Positions 36,417-48,500 of a stretch of DNA of 64,000 bases are shown here, piece by piece; position 1 is the first letter of the stretch; the number at the start of each line of letters is the position of its first letter. Below the pieces are notes generated by a model that saw only the letters and a list, made by a program, of their open reading frames with translations, did no database searches and was not told the origin of the DNA. The DNA lies in NCBI GenBank assembly GCA_973895155.1, contig OZ316895.1, positions 22,320,001 to 22,384,000 on the forward strand, given 5' to 3'. A program made the translations under genes and the position numbers. This DNA is from Marsupella aquatica. Taxonomy: Eukaryota > Marchantiophyta.

Positions 36417-36777
36417 CCACATAATGCACTTATCCATGATGCACTTAAACACTGTTCACTGTATCGTACTTAAAATCAAAATTGCATCAAATTGGTGTTT
36501 GGGAAACCCTCCAAATAATGCACTTATCCAAATCTGTGCATCTAATTGGTGCTTGGGAAACCCTCTGCATAATGCACTTATCCACAATGTACTTACACAT
36601 GGTTTACTGTATACTCCACATAATGCACTTATCCAAATCTGTGCATCAAATTGGTGCTTGGGAAACCCTCCGCATAATGCACTTATACACGATGCACTTA
36701 CACCCGGCTCACTGTATAATATAGTAGTACATAAAATCAAAATCTGTGCATGAACTTGGTGCTTGGGAAAACTGGTT
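36417..36777. repeat. Higher-order tandem array upstream of the SUN gene
   Basis: Blocks of cataatgcacttatcca and gcatcaaattggtgcttggg alternate four to five times. Both strands are largely open through the array, which produces spurious frames (36340-36753 forward, 36456-36740 reverse) with the repeated peptide CASNWCLGNP. Confidence 0.9.
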
Positions 36778-37452
36778 TCCCGCCAGTGAGTTCACATGTG
36801 TGTTGGTGCAGGAGCCTCACCTCTCGTTGCGAGCTCTATTCTCTCGCTCAGTCTTTGAGAGCGCTCGTTTGATGCGTCTGTTCTTAGCAACTACAATAGT
36901 CGGTTGAAGCATTCTGTCGAAGCTCCGCGCAGCGATCTGAGCTCTATCAATCTCGTGCAAGTATTTTGCAACCAGGTCGAAGCACTTTCTGAAGCTCCCG
37001 CAAAAAAATCTTAGCTCGAGCTACTCACACTCTGTCTGGATTTCGTTCGGTACCACATGAGGTTTAAGAATTTGGTCGAAATTCAGCACAGACGTCTTTT
37101 CTTTGCAAATACTCCGTCTTTGCTCTGGATTTTTGAGCAGTCAGCGGTCTTTGAATTTGACTTACTGAAATTTCTGCAATGCTGGCCCTGCAATTCACTT
37201 GAATGTTTCTGCAAGCAATCGGGACTCCCGGTTATCATGGTCTAACAAGCAACTGACCAAATTTTAAATCCCGCCTGGTTTCCCCCCACTTCCCGTGCGA
37301 TTTCTCCGTGCGGACAAGGGCTCTGCGCACGGACCACACCTTTGTTAGGAGGCCCTCACTTTCCTCGGGAATTTTGACAGAATTCTTTCCAATTAGTTCT
37401 GAAGAGGTCACAGACTGAAGCCTCGGCTACGGGGTTTATTAGTGACCGCAGC
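36778..37452. other. Promoter and leader region of the SUN gene
   Basis: No repeats. It is richer in GC and in short tracts such as gctcgagctactcac. I see no convincing TATA box. An in-frame open frame from 37057 is short and unassigned. Confidence 0.4.
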
Positions 37453-39701
37453 ATGCCCGCAGTTTCAGATTCGGCAGCGATCGGGGCGAAGCCAGCAGCA
37501 GCAGCAGCAGGCCAAGGAGTACAATCGACCACAAAGCGAACCGTTGCCACCCCTAAGCCAGCAGCTGCAGCCGGGGAGGGGAGGGGCCGAGATGTAGCAA
37601 CGTCTTTGGCGAATGGCGATGCGGGTGGCGCGGATGTAGCCCTTTTGAGCCACACGAAAGACTTGAGCAATGCATTGCGTACGAGGCACGATGAAGCTGC
37701 CGGGCAGCAACAACCAACAGCCAAGCACAATAAAACTGTAGCTCTGCCCAATAACAAAGGATCACCACTGAAGTACAAGTCGGTGAGGCATAAAGAGGCC
37801 AATATTACAGTTCGGAGGAAGCCGAGCTCGTTTTGGGATCTGACGGGTCACTTTTTCTCCCGCTTTTTCCTCATTTTCGTAATAGGCGCAGGACTGGGAA
37901 GTTCTTGGTGGACCTGGAGAACGCGTCCTCAACTCTCAAATTACAGTCATGGAATAACTACGGAGGTCGAGAAACTTGAGGAGTTTGTGGCAAAGACTGC
38001 GAAATGGATGCAGGTGCAGCTGGATGCTGTAGACACGAAAATAGGGCACGAAGTTGGAGCTCTTGAGAAGGACTTGCACAATGAGCTGGACTCGCACCAG
38101 CTTCATCTTGCAACTGAGTTGAAGAATTTGAAGGAGAACGTTGGGAAGTTCGGAGCTACCGTGGATACTTTGTTCAACCAGGGGGGGGCCATTACACAGA
38201 AGGAAGCTCTGGAACTTATCAAAAAGGTGGTGGATGAAAGGGCCGCTGATGGGAAAGGCACAGCTCTCAGTCTGGACGATGTTAGGACGGCTGCTAGACA
38301 GGTTGTGCTTCGAGAACTAGAGCGGCACTCGGCAGATGGTATTGGGAGAGTAGACTATGCTCTGGGGAGTGGAGGTGGCAGAGTGATTGCGCATTCAGAG
38401 GGTTATTACGTTGGTAGCAGAGCCGACTGGCGGACCGTTCTGGGATTTATTCCAGGATCTGACCGAACTCATCCCTTTGCTGGGAAGATTCTTCAGCCCA
38501 CCTTTGGGGAACCTGGACAATGTCTGCCTTTGAAGGGGAGCGAAGTCTGGGTAGACATTGCTCTGAGGACTACTATTCGTCCAGACGCCATTACACTCGA
38601 GCACGTCTCAAAGGTATAATTTTACTTGCGAGTAGTGTGACCCGACCCACAACTGTTTGTGAAGGTGGTTTGTAGCCATGTTACCTGATGCATGAGTCTT
38701 TTCACTTAACTAGTGCTGCCCTCTCGTTCATTTGTTTCCATTATATAATCGTTCTAAGCTTCGAAGCCCAGCGCATTTGTAAGGATGTTGCTCTGTATGG
38801 GCGGATAAACGCTGCTGTCAAAGAAATTAGATTTTCGTCTCTCAGCAGCTTGTTTGTTGCCTTCAGAGTTCCAGGAGTAGGTTCAGAACTGTATTGGACA
38901 ATTCAATGGACTGCATATCTAGCAACTTCTCTCTGCTTAATTCGTAATAAGCCAATGGAAATTACTGGCTTTCTCTGCATGAACTGCCTGTAGGATGGTG
39001 GCAGTTAGTTGTCACTTAGTTTCTAGTGACCTATGAATGAGGTCCAATTCAGATTTTTGTTAACACTTTTTCTGGTTTATGTCACCTGCCCTGATTGGGC
39101 CCCGGCTAATGCTCACTCTTCCGAAGAAGGGAAATCTTGAGATATCACGTAATTTAATCGGGGAATTTTCTGTCTTTTGTCTTGTGGAAGTTTTGGCTTT
39201 CCTCTTAGCTATTATTGTACATTGGGTATTTCCTGGGAACGTGCTCCTTCCAGTGGAGCGTGGACCTTCTTTGACTTTCTTGAGCTCGGTGTTGAACAAG
39301 TATTGTAGCTTCGTAAAAATTGAGTAATTCTCTTCTTGAATTGTATCATCCAGTCGAAATGAAACTGATCTCTTGATGATCCAATTATGCAGGACAATGC
39401 GTACGATTTTTCCAGTGCTCCAAAGGAGTTTCGTCTGTTTGGATGGCGTGAAGCCCGAGGGCACAGAGATGTGCAAAATCCTGTGACTATGATATCTTTC
39501 GGAGACTTTACATACGACACTGAGAAGACCAGTGTGCAGACGTTCTCTATTGCTGAGGAGGATGTTGCGGGTGCACTAATAAACATGATACGACTCCATG
39601 TTTGGTCGAATTATGGTAGTCCTACTCATACATGTATCTATCGCGTGCGAATGCATGGGTCTGACCCTGCGTTTAGTCTAGCTCCAAGACCTGCGGAATA
39701 G
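37453..39701 (+). CDS. SUN-domain inner nuclear membrane protein (plant C-terminal SUN type)
   Basis: Two exons, 37453-38613 and 39393-39701, joined in phase 0 across a 779-bp GT..AG intron; the product is 489 aa, close to Arabidopsis SUN1/SUN2. The N-terminal about 130 residues are basic and Ala/Gly-rich (nucleoplasmic). A single membrane segment (RFFLIFVIGAGLGSSWW, about 135-155) is followed by a heptad-rich coiled coil at about 170-245, which trimerises SUN proteins in the perinuclear space. The SUN domain spans about 295-489, with IGRVDYALGSGGGRV, the intron-spanning LEHVSKDNAYDFSSAPKEF and the typical closing HTCIYRVRMHG. The partners would be KASH proteins (WIP/WIT/SINE type), linking the nucleus to actin. 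The first exon ends exactly after LEHVSK; reading through would add V and stop. Confidence 0.95.
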
Positions 39702-40964
39702 ATCCTTCTTTGAGTTTCTGCAACCGGCTGATTTGAGCTTGTATTTTTTTGATAGTTTGATGCCGGCTGAAGGTTGTGCCCAGACCAAGGTTATGTAACC
39801 TTTCGGTGTCGCTCTACATCTGAGAATGAATTTGGAGAGTTTTTCTGCCAAGTTCCTCACTATTTACAAATTGTCGAACGAAAAAATTCCCCGCTGTTTG
39901 ACTGGCAGTGTGGAGTTGCCTTCAGAAAACCTAAATGGAAAATGTCTGCTATGTAATTTATAACAATTGCTTCTTAGAATGAGGACACAGAGGTTCTAGG
40001 GCGGTTTGCACCAGACGAATTGATTTCAGAAAGGGCTTGCTTTTACGTAGTCCGGGACGCAGCGGAAATAGTTTCAATTTCAATCACTACTCGTTTGCAT
40101 ATTTTTAGGAAAGGGCAGATGGAAGAGTTTTCACTTTAAGAAGAATTAACTGATGAGTGCAACCAGGAACTGTACTCCACCTTCAGTCGTCTCCTTCCCG
40201 TTTCAATACATAGGTGAATTATTTCACTCCCTATTTCACATTGTCTTCAATTTCAAGCCTCGTTCCTCAGGGAAGGACATCGGATTAACAACAACGAGAC
40301 ATTGAGTTTCACGGAGACTACAGTAGAGCTTTATCCGTGCATTCAAACGTAGCCAATCAGTGAGAACACACTTTCCATGACCGTAAGACAAGGGTAGGCA
40401 AGCAAGAGAACGGTGCAACGCATTGGACCTTTATTATGCCGTTGAGAGCATTCATGTTGCTGAACAAAGCTGAGCACTAAGACACAACCTAACTTTAAAA
40501 TAAGAGAAGCTTGACATACAAGATCTATTGGTCACAGACTTTGACCGTTAGCAAACATGACATCTTTGAGCCTCGATCTTTTCTTCTTGTTTCAAATTTC
40601 ATCCCTCCACATTAACTTTGCCCATGCGTCTCCTACTACAGTTTGTGCTAACATGATCTTTGTTCCAAGATATGGATGATTGTTCTTTCTTATGACAGAA
40701 CACATGCCCTTCCAATCTTCAATCACTTAGTACCGTGCCACATATGAATATGTATCGCAAAATATTGATCACGAGGTCACAACTCACCAACGAGGGCCCT
40801 TCTTTCACCTTAGCTTGGCCGGGACTAGCATGTCCTACTTGACTCACAAACATTGATTGAACAAGAGTTCACGCTAGGGTATCCCACCTTCCCATAATAA
40901 TGGCAGATCCTATGGAACAACTGATCTTCAGATCACGGTAAGCAAGGGGATCTAACTGTCCCTA
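39702..40964. other. Convergent intergenic region between SUN and Asterix genes
   Basis: Probably both 3' UTRs. No repeats or open frames of note. Confidence 0.4.
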
Positions 40965-42547
40965 TTAGCTGCTAGGTTTCCCAAGACTGGGTCCCATGTA
41001 GTTAGTCACCATTCCCATGACAGCAAACCTGTTGTAAAGATGTGACACAGTACAGAGAGTTAGAATGATGACTTGGGCTTCCCATGCACTCATCATCACA
41101 ACGAAAGCTTGGCTATACAACAAACACTGCAACATTATTTGAACAGTTTCAGACCGATGTTTCATAAGAGACAAATCAGCAATTGGAAATGACACTAACG
41201 GGGATAACAGTTCCGCAGAGTGCTGGCAAGGAACGTTGTTGCAGATCTCTAGCTGATATCTATAAAGCAAGAAAGAAAATTTCGGGAGGGGCAGCTGATC
41301 TTACGTTGCAGCCATAACAACTTGCTTCAAATCATTCTCTGCGTTTTTCATGTTGGCCAAAGATTGGACGCAGAAGATCAAAGCCAACCAGGAGCCAGCT
41401 TTATGCTGCAAGGAATTTGAATGTGGAGTTAGTAATTAGTTAGCAACTGCCCAGTCCGTTCCACTGATTTTCTCACAGCAAACTCGGGGACACCACGTGC
41501 TCTATGCATGCCTCTGATTGTCCATATCCGAAGGTATCCTGAACCCATGACGAAGAACCTAGCTTGCGAAGAAAACCTTTTCAGAAGGCCCAAGCTCCTA
41601 CAAGCAAGCCAATTAGACCACAACATTGGACTGGAATATGTTGGGCAGAAAATATACCTCCTAAAATTTTCAAGACTGGATTTCATCTTAACCAAAGCAG
41701 CGTGACTACCTACGTTAAACTGCCAAACCTATTTTTTGTGGTCCAAACCGGTGACATAACTTTCTCAATGCACAACAAAATGCATACTCCCTTGGACTAA
41801 GTAGCACAGAAACTTTCAAACTAAAAATATCACAAAGACCTGTCTGGCAATATGACTTGAGATCCAATTCGTCCACTGCTACAGATCCAATTCTGACTTG
41901 GTCATCAGAATCGGGGATATACGAAATTATAAAACTCTCGTTTTAAGCCATTCAGCACATATTGACTGTATTTAAAATCCCGAAAAGCGTAATTTGACCC
42001 ACTACGAGTAAAAATCAATACTTGCTTCTTGCACCCTAATTGGAAGGATCGGCATACTTGACCGCAAGACTCGAGCTCTATCTTTCATTTCCACATATCC
42101 AGTTTGACTTAGTCATCGAAATCAGTTCAATCACAAGTCTCTAAGTCTCGTTTCCAGCCTTTCAGAACAGCTTGCCCATCTTCAAGGTCCCGCGGTGCAC
42201 AATTTCGCCAAAACTACGATAAAACCAGGACTTGCTGTCTGAGCCCTAATCGGAGGAATTTGCACAATTACGATTGATAAGACAAGGTTTCTTCATTCCT
42301 TTGGAAAACTGATGAGTGCAGAATGAAATTAGCATTGACCAAAGCTGCATGTCTGTCGAGAAGCGAAGCCCACATAATTTTCTATCTCTACAGACAAGAG
42401 CGGAACACGTACCCTCAGCATGACCCCGGCGATTCCGAAGACGATTGCCAGAAGACTCGAGTAATCCGGCGGAAGATCTTGTTGGGCAATTACAGGAGGG
42501 ACGTAGGGACGAGCTGATGACGGCTGCCGTGGATCCGTCGACCCCAT
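40965..42547 (-). CDS. Asterix homologue (PAT complex subunit, WDR83OS family)
   Basis: Three exons on the minus strand: 42413-42547, 41305-41405, 40965-41028. Introns are GT..AG and the phases give 99 aa; human Asterix is 106 aa. The N-terminus MGSTDPRQPSSARPYVPP corresponds to the conserved SDPRRPNK...PP leader, then PPDYSSLLAIVFGIAGVML (helix 1), SWLALIFCVQSLANMKN (helix 2, with the conserved SxAN), DLKQVV and FAVMGMVTNYMGPSLG (helix 3). Asterix pairs with CCDC47 in the ER membrane to form the PAT complex, an intramembrane chaperone that shields unfinished transmembrane helices. The start context is aagATGG. A dispersed repeat begins only about 135 bp upstream of the start codon. Confidence 0.9.
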
Positions 42548-42682
42548 CTTTCGAAGCTTCTCGTGCGAATGCTTTCTCCTTTCCTTCTAGACCTGCGAAT
42601 TGGTTTGCAATACGGAGTTTCTGTCTACTTTTGATACCCTTCGTGAGTTCGTGATTTTGATTTCTCCCTTTGTAATTTTTAG

Positions 42683-43210
42683 GGCAGGGCACTTGTGGAC
42701 AGGGAAGCCTGGATGTCCTTCATGTTGGACACAGTGCTCCCGTGTACCACATTTTGGTGGTTCATGCGAGTTTTGAGTTTATAACTTGAGTATTATGAGT
42801 CTTGTTGGTGGTCCATGGGAGTTTTGTGTTTAAAGCTTGAGTATTATGAGTCTTTTTGGTGGTCCATGAGAATTTTGGGTTCATGACTTGAATGTTCTGA
42901 GTATTAAAATAAATTTTAGTTTTTCACCAGCAAGGAAGGGGGAGACATAAAAAGAATGCCCTAATATGTCATGTCAACACAATGAAATTAATCTAATAAA
43001 ATTGACACTTCCACATCTAATAACTGAATCAAAATGGTCAAAAATTCACTATCATTTTGAATGAAATGTACCTTACCTACTCTTTTAGGACATCCTCAAA
43101 ACATGAAATTATTTGAATTTATGAATATCAAGTTATTACAAATGGGAAATATGGTCCATGGGGTTTTCAAAGGCCAACGTTGTGGTCCATGGGAGCATCA
43201 TTTTCCATTT
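42683..43210 (+). mobile_element. Repeat element copy 1 (inverted partner at 52115-52580)
   Basis: This stretch is similar, in reverse complement, to 52115-52580 over roughly 450-500 bp. Landmarks include catgttggac, ggtggtccatgggagtttt, tagtttttca, attaatctaataaaatt, ttcactatca.tttga, cttacctact, acatcctca, atatttgaatttatga and tggtccatgggagcatcat. It includes three tandem 56-bp units (42757-42905, gagtattatgagtctt). No coding capacity is seen. Confidence 0.8.
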
Positions 43211-45197
43211 ATGGAGAAAAGAAGAATGCACTCAAGATTTATGGGGGCTCATTTTGAAATATCTCCTCTAAATTAGTGAAAACAAAGACCTTGTTTTCTT
43301 TTTATTTTGTGGTAAAAATGACAATGCGCCCAATGGATTCCAAATTACCACCATGGCAGAAAACCATTGGGACAAAGAAAACAACAGACCCAAAGGGCCG
43401 ATACACACGTCAGTCAATCATCACAAAACAAAAACCTCACTAGGGCCAAAGAAAACAAGCAAACAGCCTAAATCGAGGAGTGGACCAAAGTCCTCGTACC
43501 AGAGGACTATGGGCAATCATAGACCCTCAAAACTGGGGCTAAATGCGTCTGTGTTCTTGGTATTATGACCCACCATGCCTTGTTTATTGTAAATAGGACG
43601 TGACCATATACTTGTAATGCACAAATGCACAATAAAGTTTTGATCAGGGTAATTTTTAAGGTTGTGGTTAAGATCAGGATCTTTTTAGTCGAATGTCACC
43701 TTTTGTGAAGGAGGAGATGCTAAGAATGTTCCTTATCTCATTTTCCTAGATAACTTCTGACAATTAGATGTCCCTGGATTTGAGGATAACTGTTATTTTG
43801 GCTATTGGGGTCTGTGCCTAGGTGGCAAATTAGCCAATTGAAAACCCAAAACCTGGGATATTTTGTTAAAATTGGCGAAGAGTTTTTAGCAAGGTGGATT
43901 GTGATGAATTGTTTCCACCAAATAAAGCTGGTTTTGATATTATGTCATAAAACATGGTTCCATGGATTACTACAAAGAGAGGACCCGATCCCAGGGGCTT
44001 AGTGAGTTTTCTTCCAAGGGAAAACTGAAATTGAAGTTCCCACAGACCATAATGTATTGTGAGATGGGCTGATAGACCATTGCAATCTTCATAGACCACT
44101 TTGAAGTGGAACTCTGTCTTTTGATTTGTTGAATGCGACCTGCACAGACCACTTTGAAATGGTTGTTTTGACTCAGATAGTGCACTTTTTTTTGTCATGT
44201 TCACCTTTTTAGTGTCCATTGGAGTCCATTACCTCAACATGCTTGTCAGTGATTTTTCTTTTTGAGCTACAAGCTGAAACGGATCCTCTATCCCCATTGA
44301 ACCATTTGTTAAAATAGAAGTCCTTAGCTTGCATGTGATCTATTCAAACATGGCTTTCATTAGAAAACTATGGTTCTAGAGTAAAAAAGGCTGGACATAT
44401 AAATAGCATTTTGGGATCCTGTCCAAGTTCAAAGTTTGGACAAGACAATCTGTGTTTGCAAACTTCAGTGGATTGGTGATGAAACTGTTGGCACACAACA
44501 CCATTGATAGAATGATACCACGTGATAGTGTGTGTAAAGTGGGACATCCAAATGTTATGGATGAGAAATTTTCAAACCGCATGAAGTCTTGGATGGAGAT
44601 GCAGTCCAAATAGACAGAATTACCAACACAAGTGACCCTCCCACGAGGAAAATCTTTCATGGATTTGAGTCTGAATAAGATCTTATTCTAGTTTATGACT
44701 TGAAAAAACAACCAGGATAACTAAAAATACTGCAGGGATCTAAGTACATAGTAAAGTCCGGTTTGCAGGGCATTGTGTGACATATGGCCCCCCAAATGAG
44801 AGTTTCAGTTTGAGTTTTGAGGGGCTGTTGTTGCCATAGTGCTCGGGAAATAGGACCTTAATACACTTAAGGCCAAAGAAGTTTTTATTTCTACCAATTT
44901 AGTGCAAACAGAGGAGAAGTTACATACTGAGCTGATCCTAATTTCGAGTGTGTATTCTTCTCCATCGGCCTTGAAAATTAGAAAGAGCTTTCCACAACTT
45001 TGAAAATTACAAAGAGCCATTAAAACTCTGAAAAACAAACAATCAATAACAAATATACATAAATGCAAATGCAAATGCAAATGCCCTGAAATTTTCACAA
45101 AGACTCGAATCAACAACCAACAATCATGACCTCCCACTAGTACATTGAAGATTCCATCATTGATTGCTAGCAAGGTGCAGTAGCACGAAGGGCCGTT
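43211..45197. other. Repeat-rich intergenic region
   Basis: Contains two copies of the GTTTTGAGGG dispersed family (reverse at about 43500-43540, forward at 44812). Open frames are short; the minus-strand frames 43866-44219 and 44805-45173 show no domains. Confidence 0.4.
44805..44910 (+). repeat. GTTTTGAGGG dispersed family copy
   Basis: GTTTTGAGGGGCTGTTGTTGCC followed by catagtgctc and cttaatacacttaaggcc matches the copy at 10698 base for base in many blocks, and the reverse copy at 52700-52770. Confidence 0.7.
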
Positions 45198-45210
45198 AAA
45201 CCCTAACCCT
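45198..45210 (+). promoter_or_regulatory. Telo-box in the helicase promoter
   Basis: AAACCCTAACCCT, followed by a further AAAACCCT, stands about 305 bp before the helicase start. The telo-box (AAACCCTAA) is a known plant element of genes for ribosome biogenesis and translation. A GA-rich stretch (45448-45468) lies in the presumed leader. Confidence 0.6.
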
Positions 45211-45514
45211 AAAACCCTGCATGTTTCAACATTCCCCTGCTACAGAATGGATCTCTCGAAAGCCTCGTGCTCGCTCTAGCCTCGAGAGATTTGCTCGCAA
45301 GCCCCGATCTGTGCTTCCTACTGTAGATTGTGGCGTTTGTAGAGCAGATTGAATTGTCTCCGAGTGCATCCGTGGAGAACGCGAAATTATGGTGCCGCAG
45401 CAGGAGAAGTGCCGAGAAGACGCGGCAACGTGAAGACGAGCAAAGCGACAGAGAGAGAGAGAGAGACGGATTGTGGAGAGAGTGAAATCAGAGGAGACGT
45501 TAGAATTTAGATTG

Positions 45515-48500
45515 ATGGTTTGCGTGGGCAGTTTTAGAGCAGCAGCAGCTCGGGGCAGAAGCAGCATGGTCGGGGGCAGTGCATCGACACTCTTACACCG
45601 CCTGGCCGTGACAACGGCCTCAATCGTGCCACCGTCATCTTCGTCCTCACCTTGTGGCACGTCAAAGCTCCTACGCACTTCGTGTACGACTGTGTCGTCT
45701 GTATCTTGTTCCACTAGCAGCAGTAGAGCAGGTTGGTTGTTGGCCGGGTGGAGGAGAAATTTATACATCGGGAGCTCGATCGGGAGGGCTAATTCGGCGT
45801 TCTTCGGCGGGGATTTGAGCAGCATGGCAGCTGGTACGGGACAGGAGGTGCTTGGGAAATCGCCTGCAGGAGGAGTTGGAGGGGCGAGGATGATGGGGGG
45901 AGGGCCGAGGACGTTTCCCGGCGGGGTGAGCAAATGGCAGTGGAAGCGGATGCAGGACAAAAAGGAGAGGCAGATTGAGAAGGCTCGGCTGTTGAGAGAG
46001 CGCCAGGCTTACGAAGAGAGGCGACGACAGGAACTCCTGGCCGCTTCTCCGCGGGTGGAGAAGCCGTGGGAGGAGCGCACTATGAGGAATCCGCTGCCGC
46101 CTCCGTCTGCGGCCCGTGACCCTCAGGTTAGAGCTCTGGCTGATAGGTTCCGCAGGCACGATGGGGAGGATTTGTGGACCGATGCGGATGGTCCTGTGTC
46201 AGCAGCGAATGGGCTGCCAAGCCTCGCTTCTGCTCGCTTTCGGTCGGACCGCTCTTCCGTTGGAATTGACAACGGTGAAGTGAAGTTCAACAGGAGAGGG
46301 GGTCGAGCTGCTCGTTCACTTGCAGATGGTGTCTCACAAGAGGAAGAAGGAACAAACCAGTTTAGTGGTGGTACCGCTACTGCTGTTGCTGATACCGAGA
46401 GAACTTTTGATGGTCGGAGAGGGAATGCCGCGTCCCGGAGAGTGTTGAATGATGGTGTTTCAATGCCGGGAAGGGGTTCATCTGGACTGCGAGGTAAATT
46501 GGACAATTTGAGCATTAGTAGGAATTTTTCTTCTGCTTCTGGCGGAGCAATCTTAGTGGATATTGACGATGAGCGGAGAGGCGGTAGGGACAGGAATGCC
46601 CGAGGTGGTGGCGGTCCTGGGAAACAATTTTCTGAGAAGGGCCTTAACCGTTCAGGATCAGGCAAGCGTTTTGCCGAGGCAGGACATCTGGACAGCGTAT
46701 CTGTAACGGAGCCTGTGCAACAGCGGAAGAAAGCGAGACAAACTCCTTCTCCCGAAGATGGCGAAGCCTCCACGCCGTCCCACTTATCTGAATCTCGGTA
46801 GGTGGCCGTCTTCTTTCCCTTGCTGCCCAATTTTGGAACGAATCAATCTCTGTGGAAGGACGTGAAGGTTAGGTTGGGTAAAGTATCGAACTGATATTTG
46901 CCTTCTAAATCACTGAAATGCAAAGGTAGCGTGATTTGTTTGACATCGGGTCAAGATGACAATGTTGGGTTGACAGCCCTTTTGCACTACAGCCATGTGG
47001 GCCATCTGTAGTGATGTCTCGTTCGTCTCTTCTTGTGCAGATTTGATGCATTTCCCATATCAAACCTGTCTATCAGAGCTTTACATGAAGTAATGGGTTA
47101 TGAAAAAATGACGAAAGTTCAAGAGGCCACGTTTCCACTTATATTGCAAGGTACGAAAAACCTCGGCGCAAGACTTTTTTAAAATTTCCTTCTTTCCTTC
47201 CTTGATGAGAGATATCGTTGCTGGATTATCCTGGGACCAAGAAAATGACTCTTTTGGTCGTTTGCATATGGAACTGTAGGTAAGGATGTTCTAGCTAAGG
47301 CGAAGACAGGGACTGGCAAGACTATCGCTTTTCTGGTAGGTCACCGGATGCGATATAGCTTTTTCTTTCGCGTGTACCTTTGGCTTAGTCTGAATAATGA
47401 ATTAAATTCCATGTTTAAGAATTTATCTTTGTAAACACTTCGGAAAGTTCCTTTCTTCAACCCTGCAGTTCAATGTCCCCCCAGAAGGACTCTTCTTGAC
47501 TGCTACTGGTGAGTCGCATTTGTAGGCCCCCTTCCCTGACACTATGGCACTGCACCTATTTGCTTACACGATGTTTACCTTGGCGTGCAGCTGCCTTCAA
47601 TAGAGGCCATATTGAAGGCAAGTAGCGAACGCAACGCGGGATTGGCGGGCAGGAGTCCTATCAATGTCTTGATTATTTGTCCCACCAGAGAACTCGCCAG
47701 CCAAGCAGCTGCTGAAGCTAAAACTTTAATGACATATCACAAGGGGATGGGTGCACACATTGTGATTGGAGGAACAAATATCAAGTCAGAAGCGACCAAC
47801 TTGGAAAAGCGTCCGTGTCAGGTGGGTATTTGTTTTCAAAGTCAGCATTTTCATTTTTATGGGCGTTGGTGATACCTATCACACCTGTACTGCGGCAACT
47901 CAATTTCTTGGCGAATGAGCAGGCAGGGGGCGTGGTGCCTGGGTATTCCCTAAATGTGAAGTTTTCTTTCTTCCAGGTTCTTGTGGCAACACCGGGGAGG
48001 TTACTTGACCATATGACCACGTCACGAGAGATTCGGCAACAGCTCAGCCAATTAAAGGTTTTAGTTCTGGACGAGGCAGATCGCTTATTGGACATGGGCT
48101 TTCGGAAGGATTTGGAGAAAATTATCAAGATGCTTCCTCAAACCCGACAGACTCTGCTTTTTTCTGCTACAGTCCCCAAGGAGGTGTGTAATTAGGTTAG
48201 AATAGGGAAGTAAATTCCTGATTCCATCGCATGAATTTGTGCTCCCTTTTACCAATTAACCACTCGTCTGATGAGTACTCAGTGTAGGGTATCTATTCGA
48301 TACTAAGAAAGCGAAGTGAAATTGCTTTATTGGCGCAATACAGAAAGAACGTGCTTCAGCCATCGATATAGAACCTAACCTGTTTGGCAGTGGGTAGTGA
48401 ATCATAGCTTCAGTATTGTTCTTCTGGTGGCTGCTTCTCCTCCCATTGGGGCCGTCGGTAATATGTGTTAATCGTGTTTCATGGGACTCCTGTTTGCACG

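Noticed and set aside
36340-36753. 137-codon frame with a repeated CASNWCLGNP peptide
   Set aside because: It is read entirely from a tandem DNA array that is also open on the other strand.
37356-37802. 148-codon minus-strand frame opposite the SUN exon 1 start
   Set aside because: Antisense of an Ala/Gly-rich coding region; the SUN gene is well supported.
45473-45514. Earlier start for the helicase (GTG at 45473)
   Set aside because: GTG is not a normal start in plant nuclear genes; the first in-frame ATG is 45515.
45226-45960. 244-codon minus-strand frame at the helicase 5' end
   Set aside because: Antisense of the Ser/Ala-rich leader; compositionally biased and without similarity.
46123-46830. 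235-codon minus-strand frame opposite helicase exon 1
   Set aside because: A GC-rich, low-complexity exon leaves its antisense frame open; there is no domain and the forward gene is certain.
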